Under the pieces are notes generated by a model. That model was not told the origin of the DNA. It searched no databases and worked only from the letters and a program-made list of their open reading frames with translations. Of a stretch of 64,000 bases of DNA, positions 27,988 to 36,133 are shown piece after piece. This DNA is from Planktothrix sp. FACHB-1365 (GTDB taxonomy: Bacteria; Cyanobacteriota; Cyanobacteriia; Cyanobacteriales; Microcoleaceae), in the NCBI RefSeq assembly GCF_014697575.1, contig NZ_JACJSC010000004.1:124001-188000 (forward strand). The letters are read 5' to 3'. The position numbers and the translations under genes are program-made. How positions within the stretch are numbered: the first letter of the stretch is position 1; each line of letters starts with the position of its first letter.

Positions 27988-28944
27988 TTAATATTGAACT
28001 CGTGGATCTAAGAATCCATATAATAGATCAGCCAATAAGTTAAAAAGTACCACTAAAATAGCATAAACCATTGTAATCCCCATAATAACCGGGGTATCAC
28101 TCCGAAAAATCGAGTCAATTAATAATGCCCCAATCCCCGGAATTCTAAACACCTGTTCTGTGACTAATGATCCCGCAAATAAACCGGGAATTTCTAAAGC
28201 CATTAAAGTTACTACTGGAATTAAAGCATTTCTTAAGATATGACCGTTAATTACATTCAATTTCGGTAAACCTTTGGAATAAGCTGTGCGAACATAATTT
28301 TGATTCAATTGTTCTAAGAAAGAAGACCGAATAAACCGCATTAAAATTGCAGCTTGATAGAAACCTAAAACACAGACGGGCATAATAGACTGTTGAATTT
28401 GTTGCCAAAAGGTTTGTAAATTAGTCACTTGTAAGGTACTATTATAAATGAAGGGAAACCATTTTAACTGGACGCTGAAAATAATAATAAATAGTAATCC
28501 GGTAAAAAATGTCGGTAAGGAAAACCCAATAAAGGAAACGGTTGTTACGATTTGATCTAAAATAGAATAGCGTTTTAATGCTGAAATAATTCCCAAAGGA
28601 AAGGCGAGTATAACTGCTAACAGATAAGCTAATCCCATAATCCATAAAGTTGTGGGTAAACGTTGTAAAATTAATCCTAAAACCGGGCTGCGACTGGTAA
28701 AGGAATAACCTAAGTCTCCTTGCAAAAATGCCCAAACCCATTTTAAATACCGAATGGGAATCGGTTGATCTAAACCCAAAGATCTACGAATATTTTCTCT
28801 CACTTCGGGTGTAATTGAAGGATTCGTGGCAAATTCTCCCATCGGATTTCCGGGGGCTAATGCTAAGATGAGAAATACAACAAGACTAATGGCTATTAGG
28901 GTGGGAATTGAGGTTAGAATGCGGTTGATGAGGTATCGGGTCAT
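27988..28944 (-). CDS. dppB: Oligopeptide/dipeptide ABC transporter permease, DppB type
   Basis: 318 residues with about six membrane segments. The N-terminus (RYLINRILTSIPTLIAISLV) and the GLPKLNVINGHILRNALIPVV coupling loop are typical of DppB/OppB. It pairs with the DppC-type protein to form the membrane channel for peptides or related solutes. The gap to the preceding binding-protein gene (52 bases) contains a palindromic repeat. Confidence 0.93.
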   Translation of the reverse strand: MTRYLINRILTSIPTLIAISLVVFLILALAPGNPMGEFATNPSITPEVRENIRRSLGLDQPIPIRYLKWVWAFLQGDLGYSFTSRSPVLGLILQRLPTTLWIMGLAYLLAVILAFPLGIISALKRYSILDQIVTTVSFIGFSLPTFFTGLLFIIIFSVQLKWFPFIYNSTLQVTNLQTFWQQIQQSIMPVCVLGFYQAAILMRFIRSSFLEQLNQNYVRTAYSKGLPKLNVINGHILRNALIPVVTLMALEIPGLFAGSLVTEQVFRIPGIGALLIDSIFRSDTPVIMGITMVYAILVVLFNLLADLLYGFLDPRVQY

Positions 28945-28969
28945 GGGGAATATAAAAATAATAAAAGAT

Positions 28970-28990
28970 AGCCCTGAAGGGCTTACTACG
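28970..28990. repeat. Dispersed palindromic repeat (AGCCCTgaAGGGCT with TTACTACG tail)
   Basis: Perfect palindrome AGCCCTGAAGGGCT at 28970-28983 followed by TTACTACG; a second TTACTACG follows within 10 bases and overlaps the stop of the binding-protein gene at 28997. The reverse complement reads CGTAGTAAGCCCTTCAGGGCT, found again at 46946-46965 and in a diverged form at 32881-32945. As an intra-operon hairpin it may also affect mRNA processing. Confidence 0.75.
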
Positions 28991-28996
28991 AGCTTA

Positions 28997-30778
28997 CTAC
29001 GGGGTTTTTTTCCAATCTTTGATGTTCCAGACGGTTAAATCCCAGGGAGTTAATTTTACACCCGTTAAGTTTTGATTAACTCCTCCCACTTCGGCGCGGT
29101 GAACTAAGGGAATTACAATCGTATTATTGACTAACATATCATTCATTTTAATCCAAATTTGTTTTTGCTTTTCGGGGTCAATTTCAGTGGTGGCTTGTTC
29201 CCAAAGCGCATCATAAGCTGGATTACAATAGCGAGAAACATTATCCCCTGTCCAGTTATTTGCTTTTTGAGGAATGTCATCACAGGTATAGGTTTTTAAA
29301 TAGGATGTGGGATCAGGATTAGTATTTCCGGTACTAAATAATTGTAAATCTGCTGCAAATCGTTCTGTGGTATCAGGATTAGCAGGATCACTGGAAAAAT
29401 AAACACTGGGATCAATACTTTTGAGTTCGACTTTCATTCCTAACTGTTCTAAAGATTGTTTAATTACTTCCTGGGTTTTTTGACGTAACGGATTTACAGA
29501 GGTTTGAAAGACGATATTCATTTCTACCCCATTTTTATCTCGAATTCTATTATTATTGGTGTCTTTCCATCCTGCCTCATCTAATAGTTTGGCAGCTTTT
29601 TCTAAATTAAATTCATAACGGGTATTCGGAGATACCACTTGAGGGGGATTAACAACAAAATTAGAGGTGGGTTTTCCTAAAATTCCATAGAGTTGATTGG
29701 CAATAATCTCTCGATTAATCGCTAAACTTAAAGCTTGACGAACTTTAGGATCACTAAAGAAAGGATGGGGAAATTTTAAACTAGATCGTTCGCCGTCGGG
29801 GGTGGTTTTATTGGGATCGGTTTGATTAATTAGAATCCGTTCCATTAACGTGCCAAAATTAGAGACAATTTTACCTTTTCCCCCCGCTTCTAAGGGTTTT
29901 AAAATATTAGATTCCACCTGAAGATTATAGGCATAATCCGCATCTCCCGTTTGTAAAACTGCTCTAGCTGCGGAGGTTGCATCCCCTCCTCCTTTGAGTT
30001 CTAGCCGTTCAAATCCTAACAGTTTTGCCTCTCGAAAATTAGGATTTGCTTCATAAACCACCACATCCCCTGGCTTGAATTCTACCACTCGATAGGGCCC
30101 TGTTCCCACAGGTTTTAAATTCCCTGGTGCTTGTCGTGAATTTTCTCCATTATAAGCTTCAAAAATATGGCGAGGTAAAATCATTCCTTCCGTTCCCACA
30201 AACACCGAATACCATCCGGGTGTAACGTCTTTGAAGTTAATTTTGATCCTGTGGTCATCAATTTTTTCAATATTATTAATAATTTTATATGTTCCAGATG
30301 TGGTGGTTCCTACTTTAGGATTACTAATAAATTCAAACGTAAAAATAACATCATCCGCCGTAAAGGGTTTTCCATCCGACCATTTCACATCTTTTTTGAG
30401 TTTCCAGGTCACGGATTTTCCATCTTTGGCAATTCCTCCATTTTCTATCGTAGGAATTTCGGCGGCTAAAAAGGGAACTAATTTTAATTGATTATTGAAA
30501 CTGGCTAAGGGTTCTAGGGTAATACGGCTGGCTTCGGAATCTTTGAACCCGGTTGATAAATGGGGATTGAGAATGGTTGGAGCTTGCCAATATAATAATT
30601 TTAAGGTTTTTTCTGGGGGTTGCTGATTAGAATTGCTCGGATTAGTTGAGGTAGAATTGGGGGAAGACCCACAGGAGGTTAGAGTTAAACTAATCAGCGA
30701 AACGAACACAGAAAACCGATAAGACTTCAGATAAATTGAATCAAAGAGCGATCGCATCCTGTACTGAGTAGATTTCAT
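28997..30778 (-). CDS. Peptide ABC transporter substrate-binding lipoprotein
   Basis: 593 residues of the DppA/OppA family (SBP_bac_5). A lipobox (LTSC, C36) anchors it to the membrane. The family hallmark region is clear (WKLKKDVKWSDGKPFTADDV; RQALSLAINREII; YFSSDPANPD). It delivers peptides or similar solutes to the two permeases encoded downstream. A second ATG at codon 8 is an alternative start. The binding pocket specificity cannot be read. Confidence 0.93.
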   Translation of the reverse strand: MKSTQYRMRSLFDSIYLKSYRFSVFVSLISLTLTSCGSSPNSTSTNPSNSNQQPPEKTLKLLYWQAPTILNPHLSTGFKDSEASRITLEPLASFNNQLKLVPFLAAEIPTIENGGIAKDGKSVTWKLKKDVKWSDGKPFTADDVIFTFEFISNPKVGTTTSGTYKIINNIEKIDDHRIKINFKDVTPGWYSVFVGTEGMILPRHIFEAYNGENSRQAPGNLKPVGTGPYRVVEFKPGDVVVYEANPNFREAKLLGFERLELKGGGDATSAARAVLQTGDADYAYNLQVESNILKPLEAGGKGKIVSNFGTLMERILINQTDPNKTTPDGERSSLKFPHPFFSDPKVRQALSLAINREIIANQLYGILGKPTSNFVVNPPQVVSPNTRYEFNLEKAAKLLDEAGWKDTNNNRIRDKNGVEMNIVFQTSVNPLRQKTQEVIKQSLEQLGMKVELKSIDPSVYFSSDPANPDTTERFAADLQLFSTGNTNPDPTSYLKTYTCDDIPQKANNWTGDNVSRYCNPAYDALWEQATTEIDPEKQKQIWIKMNDMLVNNTIVIPLVHRAEVGGVNQNLTGVKLTPWDLTVWNIKDWKKTP

Positions 30779-30937
30779 AAAAACTTCAAACTGACGATAA
30801 ACAACCCTAGAGAGGCATTCATGCCTGTATTCAGTATCACTCGATTATTGAATTTCGTTAATTTTATTACAAAATCTTACAAAAACATCGATTACACTTG
30901 ACAAAAGCATAAGATTTTGCACTGTGAGGACGATACT

Positions 30938-31378
30938 ATGGGTCTGATCCGCCAAGTTGAAGTTCGCAGACTCAACGCGATGAAGTCGGGAAGGGTTGAG
31001 TTTTTTACTCCCCAAACCAGTCAAGAAACGATGATGGTCAGAGTCGAAGCAGGTGCAATTGAACAGCTATTTGTTCATCATTTTCAAACCGATCAACTGT
31101 TAGTTGTCCGGGGTGAGTTTGTGATCGTGATTTTACAGAATCGTCAATATTTTTATATTCCTCTGAGTGAAAAGATTCCAACTGTGATTACGATTCCTCC
31201 TGGGGTTCCTCACAGTACGATTAACTTAAGTGATGAACCTTGTTTGATAGTGAATGCGGTACTGCGACATGGAGAACCCCACGAACGAGATTATCGCCCC
31301 TTAAAACCGCCCTTTCCTTATGATTTAGTCGCAGCAAAACAAGCCCTAGAAACCTTAGATTATCCCGTAACGGCGTAA
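30938..31378 (+). CDS. Cupin-domain protein
   Basis: 146 residues. A single cupin barrel with the first histidine motif at VHHFQTDQLLVVRGEF and the second around TIPPGVPHSTINLSD. The metal site looks incomplete compared with dioxygenase cupins, so a binding or isomerase-like role is as likely as oxidation. I prefer the ATG at 30938 over a TTG 21 bases upstream because GAGGA at 30926 lies at suitable spacing. It is divergent from the peptide transporter operon. Confidence 0.8.
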   Translation: MGLIRQVEVRRLNAMKSGRVEFFTPQTSQETMMVRVEAGAIEQLFVHHFQTDQLLVVRGEFVIVILQNRQYFYIPLSEKIPTVITIPPGVPHSTINLSDEPCLIVNAVLRHGEPHERDYRPLKPPFPYDLVAAKQALETLDYPVTA

Positions 31379-31468
31379 GGTTTAGGTAGGGAGAATAAAG
31401 TTTATTATCTTGCAGCAGAGGATTTAATCTAATAATATTAAAATTGACGATTATGATTTTCTAAAGCC

Positions 31469-31702
31469 TTGGCACTCTTAAAAATTAAAGTTAAACCCAA
31501 TTCTAAACAGCAAGCTCTCCAAAAAGAAGTTGATGGCAGTTTGACTGTCCATCTGAAATCTCCCCCGGTGGAGGGAAAAGCCAACCAAGAATTAATTCAA
31601 TTTTTAGCAAAACAGTTGGGAGTCCCCAAATCTCAGATTACCATTAAATCGGGTTTATCCTCTCGCCATAAATTGGTAGAAGTTCCCGACGTTAACCCCT
31701 AG
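31469..31702 (+). CDS. YggU/DUF167 family protein
   Basis: 77 residues. It has the family pattern [12 protein letters not shown], then [20 protein letters not shown] and [17 protein letters not shown] small alpha/beta protein, conserved from bacteria to eukaryotes, without a settled biochemical role. It starts with TTG at 31469; no better start is available and no clear ribosome binding site is seen. It lies directly upstream of a small cysteine-rich gene and may be co-transcribed with it. Confidence 0.88.
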   Translation: MALLKIKVKPNSKQQALQKEVDGSLTVHLKSPPVEGKANQELIQFLAKQLGVPKSQITIKSGLSSRHKLVEVPDVNP

Positions 31703-31744
31703 TATAATAAGTGAGTCTGCACCATCAATTTCAGTTTTTTGCCA

Positions 31745-32008
31745 ATGGATGCGTTTCAACCCACCCCACCAGATTGGACTACCGATGCCATTCACGCTTC
31801 TGAGTTCTGCTGTCCTCAATGTTCTGCGAGTAGTTTAGAAGCTCAACAGGTTTGGATTAATCGTCGTTCTCCCGTTTACAGTGAAAATAATCGTCGCAAA
31901 TGGCAGGAATTTTATACTTGTCAATGTGGCTGTGTTTGGTGGGCTTGGAGTAGCGATCGCCCTCCCTCTAACCTCGTTTCTCAAACCGAAGATTCTGATA
32001 TTTTTTGA
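31745..32008 (+). CDS. Small cysteine-rich hypothetical protein
   Basis: 87 residues from the ATG at 31745 (a TTG 6 bases upstream is possible). Cysteines are arranged as FCCPQC, then YTCQCGCVWW about 33 residues later, a pattern suited to a zinc ribbon. The function is unknown. The last 20 bases of the gene (31989-32008), and sequence beyond it, recur at 38241-38290, showing that this gene end has been duplicated. Confidence 0.75.
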   Translation: MDAFQPTPPDWTTDAIHASEFCCPQCSASSLEAQQVWINRRSPVYSENNRRKWQEFYTCQCGCVWWAWSSDRPPSNLVSQTEDSDIF

Positions 32009-32040
32009 GCGTTTAATCTGTAAGTTAGAGGCAACTTCTG

Positions 32041-32097
32041 TAACTAACGCCCTTATCATTCCAATGCAAGCCATTGGAATGATAAGGCTAGTTAAAA
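32041..32097. terminator. Long perfect hairpin between convergent genes
   Basis: CCTTATCATTCCAATG (32051-32066) and CATTGGAATGATAAGG (32072-32087) form a perfect 16-bp stem with a 5-base loop, extended by AACTA/TAGTT outside a small bulge. It lies between the cysteine-rich gene and the convergent Uma2 gene, where a bidirectional terminator is expected, but the T runs are weak, so it could instead be a mobile palindrome. Confidence 0.55.
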
Positions 32098-32114
32098 AGC
32101 GATCGCTTATCCTT

Positions 32115-32816
32115 TTAAAGTTGTTCAGGATCAATTCCTAATTCTCGGAGTTTAGCCGCTAACTTATCAGCCCGTTGCTGTAATGTTTCTCGTTGTTGTC
32201 GTTCTTTAAAAGCCACTTCTTCAGTCGTTAAAACTAATTCACCTCCTGCTGTAAAAAATCGTAATTTATGATCAAGAATGCCTAAAAATAGGTCTAATTG
32301 TTGACTCCATAACCAGCCGTTTTCATTGGGTGAAATCGGTTGATATTGACCCTCAACAATATGAAATCCGGCAAATTCTAAAGTTTTTGGATCAAACCAA
32401 AAATAGTCCGGGGTACGAAAAACATCCTGATAGATTTCTTTTTTTTCTCCGCGATCAGTATCAGCCGTTGTTTTGGATAACATTTCAATGATGACATTAG
32501 GATATTTGCCATCTTCTTCCCAAACAACCCAACTATTACGGGGTTTTCGTTCAGTTCCCAAAACCACAAAAAAATCTGGCCCGCGAAATTCTTCGGATTT
32601 TTTTTGACGTTGACTATAATAAATGGTTAAGTTACCAATGGCATAAAAATCATCTCGATCTTGCCATAACCATTCTAACGAGTTAAGTAAAAGTAGAATT
32701 TGGCGGAGATGGAGTTCGCTTTCCAAGGGGGGCTCCTGACTCAATAAATCACTGGGCGGAAATTGTACTTCATTGAGAAGTGTTGGGGTTTGGATTTGTT
32801 CTTCAACAATAGACAT
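32115..32816 (-). CDS. Uma2 family (DUF820) putative PD-(D/E)xK nuclease
   Basis: 233 residues. It carries the Uma2 core with RGPDFFVVLG (Asp) and YPNVIIEMLSKTT (Glu) and a C-terminal coiled coil rich in Glu, Arg and Gln. Uma2 proteins share the restriction-enzyme-like fold, are hugely expanded in filamentous cyanobacteria, and have no settled biological role; a link to mobile DNA is often suspected. This is the longer type with a helical tail. It is convergent with the cysteine-rich gene. Confidence 0.88.
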   Translation of the reverse strand: MSIVEEQIQTPTLLNEVQFPPSDLLSQEPPLESELHLRQILLLLNSLEWLWQDRDDFYAIGNLTIYYSQRQKKSEEFRGPDFFVVLGTERKPRNSWVVWEEDGKYPNVIIEMLSKTTADTDRGEKKEIYQDVFRTPDYFWFDPKTLEFAGFHIVEGQYQPISPNENGWLWSQQLDLFLGILDHKLRFFTAGGELVLTTEEVAFKERQQRETLQQRADKLAAKLRELGIDPEQL

Positions 32817-32880
32817 TATTGAATATCCGTTAGGATGAGTATTTTTTGATTATAGTTTAAAAAAATAGCGATCGCTTCTT

Positions 32881-32945
32881 CGTAGTGAGTCCTTCAGGAC
32901 TCTCAGCCCTTTAGGTCTGACTACGGTTTCTTGTCGTAGTAAGTT
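32881..32945. repeat. Diverged copy of the CGTAGTAAG palindromic repeat
   Basis: CGTAGTGAGTCCTTCAGGACT followed by AGCCCTTTAGG, CTACGG and CGTAGTAAG. Related to the copies at 28970 and 46946. It occupies the space between divergent Uma2 genes and may form a hairpin there. Confidence 0.6.
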
Positions 32946-32993
32946 TTTCGCTTATAATAGTTTTAATCTCTAATTAATCTAAGATAAATCACA

Positions 32994-33566
32994 ATGACTC
33001 AATTTACTTTAAATTTAGAAACAATTGATTTGAACGATGAACAATTTTTTCAACTCTGTCAGAATAACCGAGATTTAAGGTTTGAACGTAATGCGAATGG
33101 AGAGTTAGTGATTATGTCACCCGCAGGTGGAGAAACAAGTAATCGAAATGCTGGATTAACTGCACAACTTTGGATTTGGAATCAACAATATAAATTAGGA
33201 AAAGTCTTTGATTCTTCAGGCGGATTTAAACTTCCTAATGGTTCTGATCGTTCTCCTGATGCGTCATGGATACCGTTAGAAAAATGGAAGCATTTAACTC
33301 CTGAACAGCAGAAAAAGTTTTTACCTTTATGTCCTGATTTTGTCATAGAATTACGGTCTGCAAGCGATAACTTAAAAACCCTACAAAATAAAATGAAAGA
33401 ATATCAAGAAAATGGAACTTGTTTAGGATGGTTAATTGATCCGCAGAACAAAACTGTAGAAATTTATCGTTCTAATCAAGAAGTAGAAATATTAGAAAAT
33501 CCGTCAACCCTATCAGGAGAAAATATATTACCCCAATTCACCCTAAACCTAGAACAAATTTGGTAA
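32994..33566 (+). CDS. Uma2 family (DUF820) putative PD-(D/E)xK nuclease
   Basis: 190 residues of the common short Uma2 type: NGELVIMSPAGGETSNRN, the Asp in RSPDASWI, CPDFVIELRSASD for the Glu, and WLIDPQNKTVEIYR. It seems intact. Its last about 18 codons (GENILPQFTLNLEQIW at the end) occur twice more as headless fragments at 36930 and 38085, and the sequence downstream of its stop is copied at 38155-38233. This gene is therefore close to the source of a local duplication. Confidence 0.9.
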   Translation: MTQFTLNLETIDLNDEQFFQLCQNNRDLRFERNANGELVIMSPAGGETSNRNAGLTAQLWIWNQQYKLGKVFDSSGGFKLPNGSDRSPDASWIPLEKWKHLTPEQQKKFLPLCPDFVIELRSASDNLKTLQNKMKEYQENGTCLGWLIDPQNKTVEIYRSNQEVEILENPSTLSGENILPQFTLNLEQIW

Positions 33567-33571
33567 ACTTC

Positions 33572-33650
33572 GTTGTTGTGCTTCAGCACAATCAAAAAAC
33601 GATAATAAAAACAATTAACCTCAATCTGCTCATCTCTCTTGTTTCTAGGT
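33572..33650. repeat. 79-bp direct repeat, left copy
   Basis: Sequence immediately after the Uma2 stop. The copy at 38155-38233 has the same length and differs at only about five positions. It includes a perfect 16-bp palindrome, TTGTGCTTCAGCACAA (33576-33591); in the right copy the two central bases are GA instead of TC. The pair flanks the TCTP-like, nuclease-ParA, ParB-like and AsmA-like genes. Confidence 0.92.
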
Positions 33651-33765
33651 AGTCTCTTTGAGGTGCAATGCGATCATCCTTTATCCCCTGCAAAAACGCG
33701 ATTATCGCAATCGAAAACTTGGGGAATGTAAAGATTTTACACTTTCGTTGTTTCGGTTTAGTGCA

Positions 33766-33860
33766 GATGATATCATCAGTGGTGAAAACTGTGATCAGTC
33801 TTCATAAAACTCCTAAAATGAGTCGATTGAAATCACCGAAAACCCAGATAAGGAACGGAA
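33766..33860 (+). promoter_or_regulatory. Leader of the TCTP-like gene with a 12-bp palindrome
   Basis: GATGATATCATC (33766-33777) is a perfect 12-bp palindrome about 90 bases before the ATG and could be an operator. AAGGAACGGAA (33850-33860) is a plausible ribosome binding site for the ATG at 33865. No sharp -10/-35 pair stands out. A 65-codon frame crossing this region is not accepted as a gene. Confidence 0.4.
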
Positions 33861-33864
33861 GCTA

Positions 33865-34407
33865 ATGTACATTTATAACTGTATTTTCACAGGAAAAGAG
33901 GTATTTTCAGATGCCTACCCACACCAATTAGAAGACGACAATTTTGTTTGGATTGTTGAAGGGAAATACGAAGAATTAAGTGATCCGATATTCGATGAAT
34001 CGTTATTCGGAGGATATAATTCTGAAGAAGAAGCATCCGTGGTAAGTGAGTATAAACCTGTTGTGAATACTCTAATCAGAGCTTTTCGCTTGGAAGAACC
34101 TGTTACAATTACAAGTCTAAACGATTTTAAAAAAGCCTTGAAGAAATACACAGTTAACTTGATGGCTAGACTTAATGAAACAAATCCTTATCGGGTTGTA
34201 ATTCTTAAATCCAAACTGCCAAAATATGCCAAAGAATGGGCAGAAAACTTCGATAAGATCAGAGTGTATGTAACTGAGGGAGATGGCTTTGAGGTCGAGG
34301 GAACCCTGATCATATTAACGCAAGATGTTCCATTTGGTGAGGAAAAGCCTGATGACAAATGTAAAATGACTGTTTTAACAGATTCGTTAGTCAAAGAGAA
34401 GTTTTGA
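33865..34407 (+). CDS. Translationally controlled tumour protein (TCTP)-like protein
   Basis: 180 residues that line up with eukaryotic TCTP along the whole length, by eye. [18 protein letters not shown] matches the TCTP start (M-x-I-Y ... E-x-FSD-x-Y). VEGKYEE matches its [18 protein letters not shown] matches the signature loop usually read as D-x-SLIGGNxSAE. [20 protein letters not shown] matches the helical hairpin with K-x-KL-x-E-x-x-P-E-RV. [15 protein letters not shown] matches NFKxYxFxxGE, and the end [14 protein letters not shown] matches the F-x-KDGL-x-x-EK ending. Eukaryotic TCTP is a small cytosolic Mss4-fold protein linked to growth, translation elongation and calcium binding. 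The signature Asn is replaced (GGY for GGN) and one Gly of the second signature is lost. There is no intron and no signal peptide. Its bacterial role is unknown. Confidence 0.8.
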   Translation: MYIYNCIFTGKEVFSDAYPHQLEDDNFVWIVEGKYEELSDPIFDESLFGGYNSEEEASVVSEYKPVVNTLIRAFRLEEPVTITSLNDFKKALKKYTVNLMARLNETNPYRVVILKSKLPKYAKEWAENFDKIRVYVTEGDGFEVEGTLIILTQDVPFGEEKPDDKCKMTVLTDSLVKEKF

Positions 34408-34756
34408 CAGGTAAAAACAACTTTTTGGGGTAGTTTGTGAGGTGCGAGCTTTTTCTCCTCATTTCTAGGTTGAACCTAGAAATACTATTCATCAAGGCTC
34501 CGCCTCCTGTTATTTGAGGTAGAGCCTCAAAATTGGTATTCCAATGCAGAGCCAGGGGGAACCAAGGACGAGCCAACAAAATATTAGCAACTTAACATTG
34601 TCACCAAATTTTGATAGTCTGGAAAAAAAATTATGACTTATCAACACTTAGACTGATATAATATTCTCAAATAATAATCAAAGTGGATCTAAATTTTGAT
34701 TGTCTTTTACATTGATTTATATCAATGGGATCTTCCCTAGTCTTATCTATACTTAT
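34408..34756. other. Intergenic region with palindromes and a candidate promoter
   Basis: ATTTCTAGGTT (34461-34471) and AACCTAGAAAT (34473-34483) form an 11-bp hairpin that could end the TCTP-like transcript. GGCTCCGCCTC and GAGGTAGAGCC (within 34497-34529) form a second hairpin of the kind dispersed in cyanobacterial genomes. A TATAAT box at 34657-34662 with a weak TGACTT about 17 bases upstream may drive the nuclease-ParA gene. Confidence 0.55.
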
Positions 34757-36133
34757 ATGACTGATGCCAACTGGAATACAATTTTAGATAGTATACCCGA
34801 TCTAGCTTCTGAAGCTATTGTTAGCGATTACTTTGTTAAGCCCTTGTTAAAGGCTCTAGGGTTTAGTATTGAGGAACAATACCCCGAATTTGCTACGGGT
34901 TCTGGGACAGTAGATTTTGCGGCTCGAAAAAATCAAGGCAGTGATCTTTTTAATCGATCAAAGATCAATCCTTATCTGTTGGTAGAAGTTAAAGGTCGAG
35001 CGATTGGTGCGGGAGCCAAAATAAATCTCATGGAGAAAACACCGACCAATCAAAAAACTCAAAACCAAATTAAACAATATTTGCTATCCCCTAACTGTAA
35101 AACTGCTGAATGGGGAATTATTACAAATTCAATCCATATTCAACTTTTTCGGCGACATGGTAAGGTTGTTCATCCTGCCACACCTTGCTGGCTAATTAAA
35201 AAAGATAATATCCTAGATATTGTTAATCGCATTAAGGATTTGATCGAGACTCCCTTACCTGCTTTAGTCGTTAGTCTCTACAATGATAAGGGAGGTGTTG
35301 GCAAAACAACAACTACAATCAACCTAGCTTCTATCTTACGGAAACAGAAAAAGAATGTTTTAGTCATTGACTTTGATCCTCAACAGCGAGACTTAACAGA
35401 TTCACTGGGTTTACAACCTACAAAAACCAAGTTATCTGATTGTTTAATTAATCGATCTTTAAATATTAAAGATGCCATTCAGCCTTTTAAAATTAAAACT
35501 AAATCTGGAGAGGTTCGAGTTTTTGACGTTATCCCTTCAGATTCGGGTTTAGATAAATTTAGGCTTGATGACCAACACATCAAAGTTCAAAAAGGGCCTG
35601 CAAGGTTAAAAGATTTATTAGATACTTTAAAAGGTAATTACGATTATATTTTAATCGATGCACCGACAAACTGGACGTTTTTTAGCCAAAGTTGTGTTTA
35701 TGCCTCTGATGTTGTTTTAATCCCAACTAAACACACGAATTTTGCCTCATTAAAAAATGCCAGGAAAGTCATCCTAGAATTTATTCCTGAAATTCAAGAA
35801 GTAAGAGATAAAAAAGGAGAGTATGGCCCGATTCCTTTGCCTATTTTTTTTAATGAACATAAAGCAACAGAGACTTCATTGAAACGTGCAAACAGTGAAA
35901 TTAAGTCGATCATTTCCCTAAAGCAAGGTGATAAATTAGTTTTTAATCCTGATTTATTACCCTACTTTTATCCAAAACATACAAAAGGTAGTCCAGATCA
36001 AGCAATATTCAGTATTCCAGAATATGCTATTGTTGCAAGTGCCGCCTTTGAACGCATACCTGCCGTATTGAAGCATAAAACTGTAAACGATTATTATCTT
36101 TCTTTAGCACAGGAGTATTTTCTTTATGAGTGA
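34757..36133 (+). CDS. HsdR_N-like PD-(D/E)xK domain fused to a ParA/MinD-type ATPase
   Basis: 458 residues from the ATG at 34757 (a TTG at 34700 would add 19). The first 165 residues resemble the N-terminal nuclease domain of type I restriction R subunits: helix with IVSDYFVKPLLKALGFSIEE, then D53 in GTVDFAA and E77-V-K79 in YLLVEVKGR, a complete PD-(D/E)xK set. From about 168 comes a ParA-type P-loop ATPase with deviant Walker A KGGVGKT (K178, K183), the Walker A' Asp in VLVIDFDPQQ, and DYILIDAPTNW. ParA proteins position DNA or cargo through ATP-dependent dimers. Joining one to a nuclease domain suggests a defence or element-maintenance role, but this is inference. The next gene overlaps it by 8 bases and encodes a ParB-like protein. 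Confidence 0.88.
   Translation: MTDANWNTILDSIPDLASEAIVSDYFVKPLLKALGFSIEEQYPEFATGSGTVDFAARKNQGSDLFNRSKINPYLLVEVKGRAIGAGAKINLMEKTPTNQKTQNQIKQYLLSPNCKTAEWGIITNSIHIQLFRRHGKVVHPATPCWLIKKDNILDIVNRIKDLIETPLPALVVSLYNDKGGVGKTTTTINLASILRKQKKNVLVIDFDPQQRDLTDSLGLQPTKTKLSDCLINRSLNIKDAIQPFKIKTKSGEVRVFDVIPSDSGLDKFRLDDQHIKVQKGPARLKDLLDTLKGNYDYILIDAPTNWTFFSQSCVYASDVVLIPTKHTNFASLKNARKVILEFIPEIQEVRDKKGEYGPIPLPIFFNEHKATETSLKRANSEIKSIISLKQGDKLVFNPDLLPYFYPKHTKGSPDQAIFSIPEYAIVASAAFERIPAVLKHKTVNDYYLSLAQEYFLYE

Noticed and set aside
31835-32134. Antisense frame over the cysteine-rich gene
   Set aside because: Overlaps a better supported gene and the hairpin; no family features.
33668-33865. 65-codon frame ahead of the TCTP-like gene
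   Set aside because: Covers the leader with its palindrome, no family features, and its weak start does not fit an expressed gene.
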